DNA of 64,000 nucleotides, taken from assembly GCA_019321725.1 (NCBI GenBank), contig CM033108.1:20411799-20475798 (forward strand), read 5' to 3'. Origin of the DNA: Paulownia fortunei. Its lineage: Eukaryota > Streptophyta > Magnoliopsida > Lamiales > Paulowniaceae. The stretch's first letter is position 1, and the number at the start of each line of letters is the position of its first letter. Shown here in pieces: positions 12,599-23,541 of this stretch. The position numbers were made by a program, and so were the translations under genes. The notes under the pieces are model-generated. The model did not search any database. It had not been told where the DNA came from and saw only the letters and a program-made list of their open reading frames with translations.

Positions 12599-12622
12599 AT
12601 ATATATATATATATATATATAT
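12599..12622. repeat. (TA)n microsatellite
   Basis: About twelve TA dinucleotides, directly preceded by a CT-rich tract. A likely polymorphic simple repeat; no TATA-box function can be claimed. Confidence 0.95.
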
Positions 12623-12718
12623 TCGTTTTAAAAGGAAAGAGACTGATTCCTAACTTCTTTTCAAATGGCTCGAATCTATTACCAATTAGATTGTAAGTGC
12701 AAAATGTTTAGTCATATG

Positions 12719-12721
<3 letters not shown>

Positions 12722-12749
<28 letters not shown>
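12722..12749. repeat. (AT)n microsatellite
   Basis: About fourteen AT dinucleotides, roughly 100 bases after the first TA run. Confidence 0.95.
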
Positions 12750-14784
12750 TGACATTCCTAGCTCTTGTGGGTTGTCAAGAGGGCAATGAGGTTACAAATA
12801 TTTTCTCATTTATTTGATGATCATTTCAAATTCAAGATAGATTCAATAAAATATCCACAAGATCTTTTATTAATTTAATTAAGCACGTCACAGTAGGATT
12901 AATTAACAGTGTGATCGTATTAGAAGTTTTTTTTGGAAGATGGAAAATCTGGTATTGGAGCTATATTTTTCTTTTTTTTTCTTTTTTAAGACTACTATTA
13001 AAATAAATTTAACGCTCACACTTTTTTTGGTTTTGGTGGAATTTGAGTACAAAATCTTATAGTTAATGACCTCAATTTCTCCGGTTGGACAAGGTTTTAT
13101 TTGTGCATTCAAACGCTATTTTCTGATTCTATGTAACAGAACATAATAAAAACATAGATGTTGGATGTCTTGGGATAAGACGAGATTAAACGTTAGAGGA
13201 TTAAAAATCTGGAATCTATTATCTTGGGGTATTAATTTTCAGTGTGTTTGGTTGGCAAAAACATGGGATTTGAATATGATAATCAATTTGCCGATGAGTT
13301 AATTTTTTTAGGCTGTGAAGGTTGAGATTTTAAAATTTGCTAAAAATATTAGATTTTACGTTCAAATTGTCAAAAAAAAAAAAAGAAAAAAAAGAAAAAA
13401 CTCGAATCTATCTCACTGTATGGTGTGAGCATTGTTATTGATATACTGATATAACAATATAATTAATCACTTCTCTAAAAAACCCAAAAAAAAAAAAAAA
13501 TCTCAGATTAGATTTGAAAATCCATTGATTTCAAAACCCAAATCTATTCTACTTTTTTTTTCTTTTAGGGTGACGACAATTTTTGAGTAATTTAAAAATA
13601 TGCTTTAATATTGATAAAGAAATGAAATATGAAAATATAATCTAGATTTAGAATCATACTACTATACTAGACTTAGTAACATAGTAAAGAGTTCTAGAAG
13701 GGATAGTGATGGAATTAGAATCCGACAATATTTGATTAACTTTTCCAAATTCCAAATGCCCAACTCCATTTATTTCGACGGATTCTATAAGTCTTCTAAT
13801 AAGTCTAACCAAAATCCACTTATATTCCCCCACAATCAAAATTCCATTTTTCACTACATCCATTGATTATATTAAAGAAAAAAAAAAAGAGATAAGTGCA
13901 GTTGTCAATTACTAGTTTTATAATAGTTTCCCATATTAAATATATGTAGTGTGTGTTATCACAGACTTTTTAATTTACTTAATTAATCTTTAATATATCA
14001 AGAAGTTGTTGATTGTATTAAAAAAGTGATTCTCTAAATTGCCCAACATTTGAATGAAAACAAAAAATAAATGTATATTTAATGGGGTGCTTCCTTCTGC
14101 CCATGATTCCATCACAAAGAGGATAAAATAATTTGCTAAGAGATAAATAATCTTATTTCTTCAGTAAATTACTAAATTACTTGCAAAAATTAAACTAATT
14201 GAAGCTGAATTTCTCTTATTCATTAATGGATTTATTTATTTTTCTCTCTTTTTGGGGGAGGTGTTGGGTGCTGGTCCATCTCTATCATTTATTAATTCCA
14301 TAGTTATCAATTCAAGTGCGGGAGTTGCCACAAAGGTTATACCCTTAACATGCATATTTAAAGCACAATTTTTACATAAAAGCAATGTTTTCAAAACAGG
14401 TTCAATTGGTTCGACCATTAATTCGCCCGTCGGTGTGATTCGATTATTCTTAAATAATTATTTTTGTTCAATTGGTCAAATTATTTTTTTATTTTTTATT
14501 TTTTGAGGATGCTTAAAGCTTTATACTTGATATTTTATTATATAAATGTAATTATTTGAATTTTGAATTTTGTTAAAAAAATTTATAATTTTTTTTTTTT
14601 ACCTTTAAAATATATTATATAAGAATTAGTCTATTACATTATTATTTTACATAATATCATTTTTCATTATTATGAATTCAACCTCTAACGATTTGTTCTT
14701 ATCCCGATAACCATCAAATCCTCGACAATCAAAAAATCACCACCTCAAAATCCATACTTGTATAGCGGTTTTAGTAATGACATA

Positions 14785-15530
14785 TGTAGACATGTAAAAT
14801 TTGCAGTCAATTATGTATTGACATGTGTAATATATGTTTATTTTATCAAATGTATATTATATTTATTTTTGGAATATCATTCCAAAATTAAATAAGATAT
14901 TTAATTGATAAATATAAAAATTACCATATGTCAAATTATTATATTTTGGCAATAAAGATCGTATCTTGGAAATTATAGAAGTGAATACCAATTTTCTGGT
15001 AATTCAAATCACATCTTGTGATTAACGCAATAAATGTCCATCAAATTATGAAGAACTAATAAAATCCTCTCTTGTCATCAAGTAAAAATGGTAAGAATCT
15101 AAATTTTACAAGTATAAATAGGGATCATCTCCAATATATTAAACACAAGTGGAGAAGAAGAAGAAGTCCAAATAAGAAAGGTGGTGAAGGAAGTTCTCTA
15201 AACCCAAGTCCATCAAATTCAAGGAAATCTATAGTGTTCAAGACAAAAATCAAGGCGTTCATTATAGAGCTCATCAAATTATAATATTTAATTCAAGATT
15301 AAATTATTAAACCCTTGAATTAACATTATTAAAAATCAAGTCAACATTAGAGGAGATCAGAGGATCGATTCTGTCAAAAAGTTACCAAATCCACAAAGTC
15401 AAGTTCTTGAAAAGAAGAATCAGATGATCCATGGAAATTGTACCTATATATTTTCATCAAATTTAATAAAACTTTATTTATACTATTTTTCTTATTTGTA
15501 ATTTTTGCAAACAACGAAATTTGTGTTACA
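14785..15530 (+). repeat. 5' LTR of TR-GAG element
   Basis: Starts TGTAGACATG and ends TGTGTTACA. It aligns along its whole length with 17942-18685. A TATA box (TATAAATA) lies at 15113-15120, and a GAAGAAGAAG run about 40 bases further on lies in the presumed transcribed leader. Confidence 0.88.
15113..15120 (+). promoter_or_regulatory. LTR TATA box
   Basis: TATAAATA within the 5' LTR, conserved at 18268-18275 in the 3' LTR. The position about 330 bases into the LTR suits the U3/R border. Transcription start is inferred, not shown. Confidence 0.6.
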
Positions 15531-15532
15531 AA

Positions 15533-15554
15533 TTTCTGGTATGCCCAATGGGAC
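15533..15554 (+). other. Primer binding site region of TR-GAG
   Basis: The sequence TTCTGGTATGCCCAATGGGA follows the 5' LTR within a few bases. The phrase recalls primer regions (TTCTGGCACGCCC-type) seen after LTRs of several plant Gypsy elements. The matching tRNA was not identified. Confidence 0.45.
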
Positions 15555-15607
15555 AATCTCTACGTCTCATCTCTTTTTTTCAAATCAAGTCTAAAGTTTA
15601 AATAGAA

Positions 15608-16090
15608 ATGAAGGACAACCACTCCAACTTCACAAATATCAAATTTCTTATGTTGAGATATGAGGGGGCAAAAGAAGATGATATATTGTTAAGTTCTAAA
15701 GCCACCACTCCAAAACAAAAGCACGAGATGACAAAAGAAGATGATGTTTTGTCAAGCCATGAAGCAACCACTCCAAAATACAAGCATAAAGGGACAAGAC
15801 AAGATGTTATGTTGTCGAATCATGAATCCACTACTCCAAAATAGAAACATGAGGGGGCAAAAGAAGATGGTGTTTTGTCGAACCATGAATTTAACACTCT
15901 AAAATACAAGTATGAGGGGGAAAAAGAAGATGGTATTTTGGCGAGTCATGAAGTCACAACTCCAAAACACAAGCATAAGAGGGTAAGACAAGATGGTGTG
16001 TTCTCGAGCCATGAAGTTGCCACTCAAAAATTCAAGCATGAGGTGACAAGAGAATATTATATTTTGACGTTGCAATCAAATTTCCGCTGA
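15608..16090 (+). pseudogene. Tandem 21-residue repeat ORF of the TR-GAG element
   Basis: One frame with six complete 21-residue (63-bp) repeats and a seventh partial, starting at about 15659, 15722, 15785, 15848, 15911, 15974 and 16037. The repeat reads like KHEGAKEDGVLSSHEATTPK: charged, with alternating acidic and basic turns and a TTPK end. A single TAG at 15842-15844 stands where the other repeats have a Tyr or aromatic codon, so it is a point mutation. The frame closes at 16088-16090. It lies upstream of gag and was probably the N-terminal extension of the Gag polyprotein. No function is known to me. Repeat copies differ mostly at single positions, suggesting expansion by slippage followed by drift. 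Confidence 0.7.
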
Positions 16091-16131
16091 AGTAGGGGGC
16101 AAAGCACGAAATAGAAGTTGCAGAGAAAGAG

Positions 16132-17167
16132 TTGTTGAATCCAACTGTGATGCTCGAATTTGTTACAAGCTCAAATTTTGAAGTCGTAACAGTTATGGTG
16201 GTCCAAACTACTTCACTAAAAGAGCAAATTGCAAACTTGATAAGGGCTGTTGAGGAACTCACGAAGTATATTCAAGAGCAAGACTCTCAAATCATGAAGT
16301 TGATGAACAAAGTGGATAATGTTGATACTAGTTACGTAATGGGCAAATAAATTAAAGCTCATGACAAAACTGAGATGTCCATTAAGCAACAATCAAGTGA
16401 AAAAAGAGAATATTCTAAAGAATTGCATGTTTCATCTAATGGGTTGATTCCTATTGACCAACTGAAGGAGTTTATCATGGATACTATTAATGACAAATTC
16501 GATGAAAGCTTCAAATCATCTTTAACTTATGCCAAACCATATTCTAAGAGAATTGACAATTTGAAGATGTCAGTTGGCTACCAACCTCCAAAATTTCAGC
16601 AATTTGATGGTAAAGAAAACCCAAAGCAACACGTGACTCATTTTATTGAGACGTGCAACAATGCTGGAATATATGGGGTTTGTCTGGTTAAGCAATTTGT
16701 TTATTCATTGATGGAAAATGCATTTGATTGGTACACCGACCTGGAGACAAACTCAATTGATAGTTGGGAGCAATTGGAACAAGAATTTCTCAATCACTTT
16801 TACAGCACTCGTTGTACTATTAGTTTGGTTGAGCTTGCTAAATTAAGACAAAAAGAAGATGAGTCTATACTTGAATATATCAATAATTGGAGAAATTCAT
16901 TTTTGAATTGTAAAAATACTTTGTCAGAATTTCTGCGATTGAGATATGCATACAAAGAATGCATTGAGGTCTCTGCTTCATACTTCAAGGAATCAAACCA
17001 AAAACTTTTGAAGAATTAGCAACTCGTGCACATACCATTAAGATAAGCATGAATTTTGACAAACAAGAATGCCCAAGTGATGTCAATGATGATGAAGATA
17101 AAAAAGATACGGTATCATATGTAACAATTGCTAATTTTGACTTTCCAATACTCTTAAATACGAGCAT
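16132..17167 (+). pseudogene. Gypsy-type Gag (retrotransposon gag domain)
   Basis: An open frame from 16132 is broken by TAA at 16348-16350 and continues from 16375 to 17019 in the same frame. The N-terminal part is coiled-coil-like (LKEQIANLIRAVEEL). The retrotransposon gag domain lies in the second piece, with the features FQQFDGKENPKQHVTHFIET, an FDWYTDLE segment, the SWEQLEQEFLNHFYSTR signature, and KEDESILEYINNWRN. Near 16985 a frameshift occurs: the usual continuation (GIKPKTFEELATRAH) is read in another frame up to about 17140. Gag forms the virus-like particle for retrotransposition. No zinc knuckle or pol follows, which sets the element apart from autonomous Gypsy copies. Confidence 0.82.
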
Positions 17168-17890
17168 AAACTATTTAAAATTTTTAAATTGAAGTTTTCC
17201 CAAGTGCTCCTTGATAAGAGTATAAACTGTCAGTAAAACTCCTTGATATGAGCATAAAATGTCTACAAATCAAATCAAATGAAGCACTCCTTGACAAGAG
17301 TATAAAAGGTCTATAAATCAAATTTAAATAAAGACTCCATGATATGAGTATAAACTATTTACAAATTCAAATTCAAATGAAGTACTCCTTGACATGAGTA
17401 TAAAAGGTCTATAAGTCAAATCAAATGAAGCACTACTTGGCATGAGTATAAAATGTCTAAAAGTCAAATTCAAATGAAGACTCCTTCATACGAGTATAAA
17501 ATATATAACAAATCCAAATTCAAATGAAGACTCTTTGAAACGAGTATAAACTATCTAACAAATTCAAATTCAAGACTTTACGAGTATAAATTATCTAATA
17601 AATTTCAAATTCAAATTGGGACTCTATGATACGAGTATAAACTATCTATAAATTTCAAATAAATTCAAGTCAATAACTCCTTAATATGAGTATAAACTAT
17701 CTACAAATTCCAAATAAATTCAAGTGAAGAACTCCTTGATACGAGAATAAATTATAAACAAAGTTCAATAAAGTCAAGAACTCATTGATACGAGAATAAA
17801 CTATCTATAAAGTCAAATCAAACCAAGAACCCCTCGATATAAGGATAAACTATCAACCAGTTTAAATCAATTCAAAAACTTCGAGACTTA
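17150..17890 (+). repeat. Tandem repeat of about 50 bp after gag in TR-GAG
   Basis: About fourteen imperfect units of 45 to 55 bases with the core CTCCTTGATATGAGTATAAA, followed by a variable ACTATCTACAAATTCAAAT-like tail. Nearly every unit keeps GAGTATAAA. The block occupies the place where pol would lie in an autonomous element and ends before the polypurine tract. It has no open frame through the array. Confidence 0.88.
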
Positions 17891-17928
17891 TTCACTTTTC
17901 ACACCCGCTGGATGCATGTGAACAAGTT

Positions 17929-17941
17929 TCGAGGGGGCATT
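17929..17941 (+). other. Polypurine tract of TR-GAG
   Basis: CGAGGGGGCATT lies immediately before the 3' LTR start TGTAGACATG, the expected priming site for plus-strand DNA synthesis. Confidence 0.75.
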
Positions 17942-18685
17942 TGTAGACATGGAAAATTTACAATAAATTATGCATTGGCATGTGTAATTTATTTTTATTT
18001 TATCAAATTTAATTTTATATTTATTATTGGAATATCATTCCAAAATTAAATAAGGTATTTAACTGATAAATATAAAAATTACCATATGTCAAATTATCAT
18101 TTGGGCAATAAATATCGTATCTTGGAGATTATAGAAGTGAATACCAATATTCTGGTAATTCAAATCACATCTTATGATTAACGCAATAAATGTCCATCAA
18201 ATTATGAAGAACCAATAAAATCCTCTATTGTCATCAAGTAAAATGGCAAGAGTCTCATTCCTACAAGTATAAATAGGGTTCATCTCCAACATATTAAACA
18301 CAAATGGAGAAGAAGAAGAAGTCCAAATAAGAAAGGTGGTAGAAGAATTTCTCTCAACCCAAGTCCATCAAATTCAATGAGATCCACGGTGTTCAAGATC
18401 AAAATCTAGGCGTTCGTCGTAGAGCTCATCAAATTATAATGTCTAATTCAAGATTAAGTTATTAAACTATCGGATTAATATTATTAAAAAATCCAATTAA
18501 CATTGGAGGAGATCTGAGGATTAGTTCCATCAAAAAGTTACGAAATCCACAAAGTTAAGTTCTTGAAGAGAAGAATAAGAGAATGAATAGAGATTGTATC
18601 TACATATTTCATCAAATTCAATAAACATTTATTTATACTATTTTTTTTATTTATAATTTTTGCAAATAACGAAATTTGTATTATA
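17942..18685 (+). repeat. 3' LTR of TR-GAG element
   Basis: Aligns end to end with 14785-15530; the terminal CA has become TA. It keeps the TATAAATA box at 18268-18275. It is followed by the ACATC target-site copy. Confidence 0.88.
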
Positions 18686-18790
18686 ACATCAACAATAGCC
18701 AACATAGTTTACCTTTCCAAATGGCACAAATCCTGTTGACATTAACAAGTTCTTTAACTCAATCCTTATCGAGCTAAAGGAGCAAAGGTT
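18686..18790 (+). other. Short stretch between two elements, possibly coding-like
   Basis: About 100 bases separate the TR-GAG and Copia elements. One plus-strand frame is open from about 18707 into the Copia LTR and reads like protein (NGTNPVDINKFFNSILIEL). No match is recognised and the stretch is too short to call a gene. Confidence 0.25.
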
Positions 18791-19053
18791 TGAAGGTAAG
18801 AAAAATTGGATAATATGGAGAGATATAATCTAAAAATTTTATTCACTTATGGTCTTATTTATGCATATCATTTGATATAGGAATTAACAAACATTAAAGT
18901 GACACCAAAAAACAAGATGACTTTTTGAACAACTTAGTCAAACAATGACTCCTCAAACTACTTATTCAAACTTTGGAATTCTATGTGACTCTTGACTAAA
19001 TTTATAGATGAATTAATGGAAAATTAGTGGTCTAAATTCGGTTTATTCCAATA
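18791..19053 (-). repeat. 3' LTR of the reverse Copia element
   Basis: Aligns with 23021-23300, with a short segment missing near 18860. On the minus strand it starts TATTGGAATAAACC (the TG start has mutated) directly after the purine-rich GGGAGGCAT. Confidence 0.8.
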
Positions 19054-19707
19054 ATGCCTCCCATAAATCTAATTTACTTTTGACTTCCAAGCTGCAACAT
19101 TTCTTGAAAAGATAGGTCCTCCAAGGGATTTTTGTAAAAGCATCAGCAAGTTGTTCTTCACTTCTGCAATACTCAATGTCGATTTCGCCTTCATTAACAA
19201 GTTCCCTTAGGAAATGAAAACAAAGACGGGTGTGCATTGTTCTTTCATGTAAAACTGAATATTTTGAAATAGAGATGACTGAACTATTATCATAATATAA
19301 TATTATGGATCGTTTTGCTTGAATTTTAGACTTTCTAAAACTCCTCTTAACCACATAATTTGACATCTAACTGAAGAAGTTGCTATATATTCTGCCTCGG
19401 TGGTAGAAAGTGCCACAATTGGTTGCTTCTTTAAACTCTAAGAAATTATTCCACTTTCAAGATTGAAAACATAGCTAGAATTACTTCGAGAATTATCAAT
19501 GCTTCTTCCAAGATCACTATCAATATAACCGACAAGTTTGATGGGAACATATGCTTCATAGAAAATACCATAATCAATGGTTCCTTTGACATATCTTAAA
19601 ATTATTTTTGCTGCCTTCCAATGATTTGAGAAAAGTTTCTCTATAAACCTACTAATCAAACTTACTGCGAATATAATATCGGGTCTAGTGGTAGTAAGAT
19701 ATATCAA
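19043..19707 (-). pseudogene. Copia RNase H end of pol
   Basis: The minus-strand frame at 19438-19707 carries the conserved link between reverse transcriptase and RNase H (YLTTTRPDIIFAVS, then HWKAAKIILRYVKGTIDYG and a GYIDSDLG motif in which the usual Asp-Trp-Ala has changed). The frame at 19043-19366 carries the end of RNase H with YYDNSSVISISK and the closing motif EEQLADAFTK. The text between them (about 19370-19437) also aligns but is frameshifted. RNase H would degrade the RNA strand during reverse transcription; here it is dead. Confidence 0.85.
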
Positions 19708-19811
19708 ATTTCAATTAAGCTTCAAAACATAGTTGGATTCACAAACTTTTCTTCACCTTTCTTGCTTAATTACACACCCGTAATGCATGGAGTTGTTACT
19801 AGATTTGCATG

Positions 19812-20676
19812 CTATATCTTGATTTTTTTCAAAATGTGAGTTGTACATTTCTCTTGAGAAATAAAGGTTCCCACCTTTGATTGTTGAACATTGATCCCAA
19901 GAAAATGATACAACTCGCCTAAATCAATCATTTCAAATTCATTAATCATAGAAATTTTGAAGTCTAACAACATCTCTAAATCATCTTCTATGAAAATAAG
20001 ATCATCGACATAGAGGCTTACAACCATGAAACTGTCTTTAATATTCCTTTTGATATAAAGTGTGTGCTCTAAAGGACATCTTTCAAAATTGAATTTTATA
20101 AAATAATCATTAATTTAGCCATACCATGCACGAGGTGATTGCTTCAACCCGTATAATGCATTTTTGAGTTTTTACAATTTATCTTCCTCGCCTTTTCTAA
20201 AATATTCAGGTGGCTACTCAAGATAGATTTCTTCTTGAATAAAACCATTCAAAAAAATTGATTTCACATCCATTTAAAATAATTTCCAATCATTTTTGGC
20301 AGCAAGTGAAATAATCAACAGAATTATATCAAGTCTAGAAATGGGAGCAAATACATCATTGAAGTCTTCACCTTTATTTTGCTTGTATCCCTTTACAACC
20401 AATCTTATTTTGAATTTACTAATGAAACCATCTGGATTGGTCTTTGTTTTTAACACCCATGTCACACTAATCGGAGATTTATGCGGAGGGGAAAATAGTG
20501 AGCACCCATGTACTATTCTTTTTAATAGAATGGACCTCTTCATTCATTGCTTGAATCCACTTTTCTTCTTTTGTTGCTTCTTCATGTGTAATTGGATCTT
20601 CACCTACAAAAAAAAAAAAAAGGAATATTTGATTTGCCGCATCCACCTCTTCAATTTCATCATAAATATTTCTCAA
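19812..20676 (-). pseudogene. Copia reverse transcriptase
   Basis: Three minus-strand pieces. The first, 20479-20676, has EEKWIQAMNEEVHSIKKNST. The second, 20274-20543, has VTWVLKTKTNPDGFISKFK and VKGYKQNKGEDFNDVFAPI. The third, 19812-20027, has the catalytic box VSLYVDDLIFI and then LGELYHFLGI. These are the standard Copia reverse-transcriptase landmarks in order, with the YVDD aspartates kept. Stops and frame changes between the pieces, and a poly-T-encoded Phe run at about 20608-20620, show decay. The plus-strand frame at 20296-20709 is only its shadow. Confidence 0.88.
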
Positions 20677-21060
20677 ACTTCTTGTCCTTATTCACAACGT
20701 CGATGGTGAATTTTGAGGGAATTCATTTTTTTCACCATCATCAGGTTGCAATGGTTGAAATTCACTTTCTCCAAAATCAAAACAAACATTCCCGCTAATC
20801 ACAATTTTATTTATCTTCAGATTGTAAAGCTTTTAAGCTTTAGTCCTTTCAATATGTCCAATGAAGATGCATTTTTCAGATTTATCATCAAGTTTAGTTC
20901 TCAAAGGATCTGGAATATATGAGAAAGCCAGACAACCAAATGTTTTCAGGTGATTAACATTTGGTTTCTTTCCATACCAAGCCTCAATTGGAGTAGAATT
21001 TTGCAATCTTTTTGTAGGTGATTGGTTGATTAAATAAATGGCACATGAAACTGCTTCAGC

Positions 21061-21818
21061 CTAAAATTCAGCTAGCATATTTTCCTTCTTCAACATACAT
21101 CTAGCCATGTCCATGATCGTTCTGTTTTTCGGCTCTGCGACACCATTTTGTTGTGGTGAATGTCGAGCAGTCAATTCATGTCTAATGCCATGATTTTGAC
21201 AATTTTTTTCAAATAAGATAAACAAATACTCTACTCCACGATCACTTCTCAATTTTTTATTTGATAACCCGAAATTTTTTCAACTTAGAATTTTTAACTC
21301 CTTGAAATAGAAAAGAGTTTTCGGATTTTTCTGTAACAAAATAAACCCAAACTTTTCTGATTTAATTATCAACAAATATTAAGAAATACCAATTATCTCC
21401 TAGTGATGGAACTCGAATGGGTCCGCAAAGATCAGTGTGAATAAGCTTTAATGGTGAATGTGATTCTCAATTTGATTTTAGATGGAAATGACTCTCGATG
21501 TTATTTCCCCAACTTACATTTTTCTCAAACTTCACTTTTGACATCAATTTATAGCAACCCTTGAACAAAAGTTTTGCTTGATAACTCCTTCAAACTTTGA
21601 AAATTGAGATGTCCAAATCTATCATACCACAACTTGAAAATTTCTTCATTAGCAATAAGATAATAAATGGCATTTAAAACATCAAGTTTGAGAGAAAACA
21701 AATTATTTGAGCCCAAGCCAATGTTTGCAACAAACTGGTTTTTCTTCTTCATAATGTTAAAATTATCAACAAAGTTAATATTAAAATCTTTCTTCATTAG
21801 GTGACTAACACTTAACAA
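21061..21818 (-). pseudogene. Copia GAG-pre-integrase and integrase core
   Basis: The frame at 21549-21818 has the pre-integrase box (LWYDRFGHLNFQSLKEL). The frame at 21061-21252 has the integrase end with SDRG and the signature RHSPQQNGVAE; the catalytic Glu is kept but the following Arg of AERKNRT is Pro here. The connecting segment (about 21253-21548) aligns in broken frames and includes the second catalytic region. Integrase would join the DNA copy to the genome. Confidence 0.85.
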
Positions 21819-21849
21819 ACTACTTTACAGTCTAGGTACATAATATACC

Positions 21850-22140
21850 TCAAGACATCTTCTCAATCTTCCCGGTCTTTGTTTTGAAAGTAATTTTTCC
21901 AACACCTTGAATTTTGTAGGACTTAGCATCTCCAATTGTCACCTGCCCATGGTTAGCTTCTATAAGTGATGAAACAAATTTTTTTTTTAGCCATATGTCT
22001 GCCTGCTCCACTATCCAATACCAAATATTACCAACATTTCCATTTGTAGCAAGCAATAAAGTTATAGAATTTTTAACTTTATTTTGATGTACCAAGCCTG
22101 CTTCATGTCTTTTTTCTGGATATTTTTTCCCAACAATCAC
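21850..22140 (-). pseudogene. Copia aspartic protease region
   Basis: The minus-strand frame holds the protease region: WYWIVEQADIWL is a frameshifted form of the usual WYLDSG box, followed by the well-preserved GDAKSYKIQGVGKITFKT flap region. The catalytic Asp-Ser-Gly is therefore lost in this frame. The upstream end carries a scrap of the zinc-knuckle linker. Confidence 0.78.
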
Positions 22141-22309
22141 TTATTCTGTGCCCTGTTTTATGACAATAATAACATTCAATATAGAATTTTTTACCTTTGT
22201 AAGTACCACGTCCTCTTCCTCTTTGAGAAATATGAAAGAATTATTTCTCCTATTCTGCTTTTAACTCTTCGTTTCCTTTGGCTTGTGTATGTTGATCGTA
22301 AGAATGTCT

Positions 22310-22995
22310 TCAACCTCTTTCTTGTCCGCGACCTCTTCCTCGTCCATGATGAGAACCACGGCCAGATTTTAAAGCTTGAGCCTGAGAAGAAGGAATTTGA
22401 TGATTTCTTTGAAGAATTATAGTTTCATGAGTTTCCATTCTTCGTTGCAAGCTCTCCAAAGACATTGATGAAAGATCTTGTGACTCTTCAATAACCACAA
22501 CCATATAATCAAATTTACTTGGTAAAAAAAATTCGACAACCCTTTGGGTCTCCATAACTCTCCATTTGATGCCAACTGATTTACAATAGAAGTGGCTGCT
22601 GTAAAATATTTTGAGATTTTTTCATTCTCTCATCTCCAATTTCACAAATTATGCTCGCAAGGATTGCAAGCGAACCTTCTTTACTTGATCTTGGCTGGAA
22701 TAAGTTATCTCAATAATTTTTCAAGCCTCTTGAGAACTATTTGCTTGGATATCCTCTCATAAACTGAAATTTCAATTGCTTGGTAAATCTGGAAAAATGA
22801 TATTTTATCTTTTTATTTTTTGCTTGTTAAGAAGGTTCGTTGTGCTTCGGTCAATTGGGTATCATCCTCTGGTGGATTTACTCCTTCAACAACACTCCAT
22901 AAATCTTGAGATTCAAGGCATAACTTCATTAGATTACTCCAATAATCAATTTTTTCTCTATTGAAACAAGGCAAAAGAAAAACAAGATTGGACAT
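22310..22995 (-). pseudogene. Copia gag
   Basis: Starts at 22995 with a typical Copia gag opening (MSNLVFLLPCFNREK, then DYWSNLMKLCLESQDLW). The middle part is broken by stops and frameshifts. The C-terminal piece at 22310-22555 has SMSLESLQRRMETHE and a Gly-Arg-rich RNA-binding tail (HHGRGRGRGQERG). Gag would form the particle. The start lies just inside the primer site at 23004-23020. Confidence 0.82.
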
Positions 22996-23003
22996 TTTTG
23001 TGA

Positions 23004-23020
23004 GATTCTAGATACCAATT
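23004..23020 (-). other. Primer binding site of the reverse Copia element
   Basis: On the minus strand this reads ATTGGTATCTAGAATCT, close to the Met-tRNA primer site TGGTATCAGAGC, directly after the 5' LTR. Confidence 0.75.
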
Positions 23021-23300
23021 CAAAGGCAAGATAATTTGGATAATATAGAGAGATATAATCTAAAAAATGTATTCACTTGATTGCCTTACAAAATATACCA
23101 ACATACGATCCTATTGTACATATTATTTAACATAGGAATTAACAAACATTAAAATGGCACACCAAAAAATAAGATGACTCTTTGAACAACTTAGTCAAAC
23201 AATGACTCATCAAACTACTAATTCAAACTTTAGAATTCTATGAGACTCTTGACTAAATTTAATAGAAAATGTGATGGTCCGAATTCTGTTTAATCCAACA
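23021..23300 (-). repeat. 5' LTR of the reverse Copia element
   Basis: On the minus strand it begins TGTTGGATTAAAC and ends at the primer site. It aligns with 18791-19053. Confidence 0.82.
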
Positions 23301-23541
23301 AGCATTGGTGGCATCTACTCTATATCATAGCTTGATAGTCCCCAGCACATTAACATGCTGCATTTGGTGAAGGAAAGTAAGTCAAGTAGTGAATCAGAGG
23401 CTAAGGTGTCCCAGAGTTGTCTCCAGCTGGTATTAAGAAGCCATTGAATTGGAAGGAACATTTTTTTAGATGGTAGATATGTACTTGTGTGTTCAAACAT
23501 ATCCCTTTGCTGATCTTATGTTTACTCAATCGTAAAACAAG

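Larger units (their letters stand above)
11938..14784. other. Intergenic stretch without a supported gene
   Basis: Scanning both strands shows only short chance frames. The stretch holds a pyrimidine-rich run (about 12559-12596) followed by two TA microsatellites, several poly-A/poly-T runs (for example 13372-13400 and 13486-13500), and a GC-richer segment near 14300-14450 with a GGTTCAATTGGTTCG phrase typical of dispersed plant repeats. I could not assign it to a family. Confidence 0.5.
14785..18685 (+). mobile_element. TR-GAG type non-autonomous Gypsy element
   Basis: A 3.9-kb element with two LTRs of about 745 bases, a primer-site region, a gag-like reading frame, a polypurine tract and no trace of protease, reverse transcriptase, RNase H or integrase. 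It is flanked by ACATA (14780-14784) and ACATC (18686-18690), a 4-of-5 target duplication. These are the defining traits of TR-GAG elements, which depend on enzymes from autonomous Gypsy partners. Two separate tandem-repeat blocks fill the internal region: a 63-bp coding repeat before gag and a repeat of about 50 bp after gag. Both are described separately. LTR copies differ at scattered sites and gag carries stops and a frameshift, so the copy is not recent. Confidence 0.85.
18791..23300 (-). mobile_element. Copia LTR retrotransposon, reverse-oriented, broken
   Basis: Short LTRs (about 263 and 280 bases) enclose a complete Copia order on the minus strand: gag, protease, integrase, reverse transcriptase, RNase H. 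The 5' LTR begins TGTTGGATTA at 23300. A Met-tRNA-type primer site follows it, and a GGGAGGCAT polypurine tract precedes the 3' LTR. Numerous stops and frameshifts split every domain. The presumed target duplications (18786-18790 and 23301-23305) agree at only 3 of 5 bases, so the exact ends are approximate. The insertion lies within a small coding-like tract. Confidence 0.88.

Noticed and set aside
12599..12622. TA run after a CT-rich tract as a gene promoter
   Set aside because: It is a simple microsatellite with no downstream coding sequence that I can support.
17150..17890. Regular repeats as a CRISPR array
   Set aside because: Plant nuclear context, no unique spacers, diverged units, and inside an LTR element.
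20296..20709. 137-codon plus-strand frame
   Set aside because: Shadow of the reverse-transcriptase pseudogene on the other strand.
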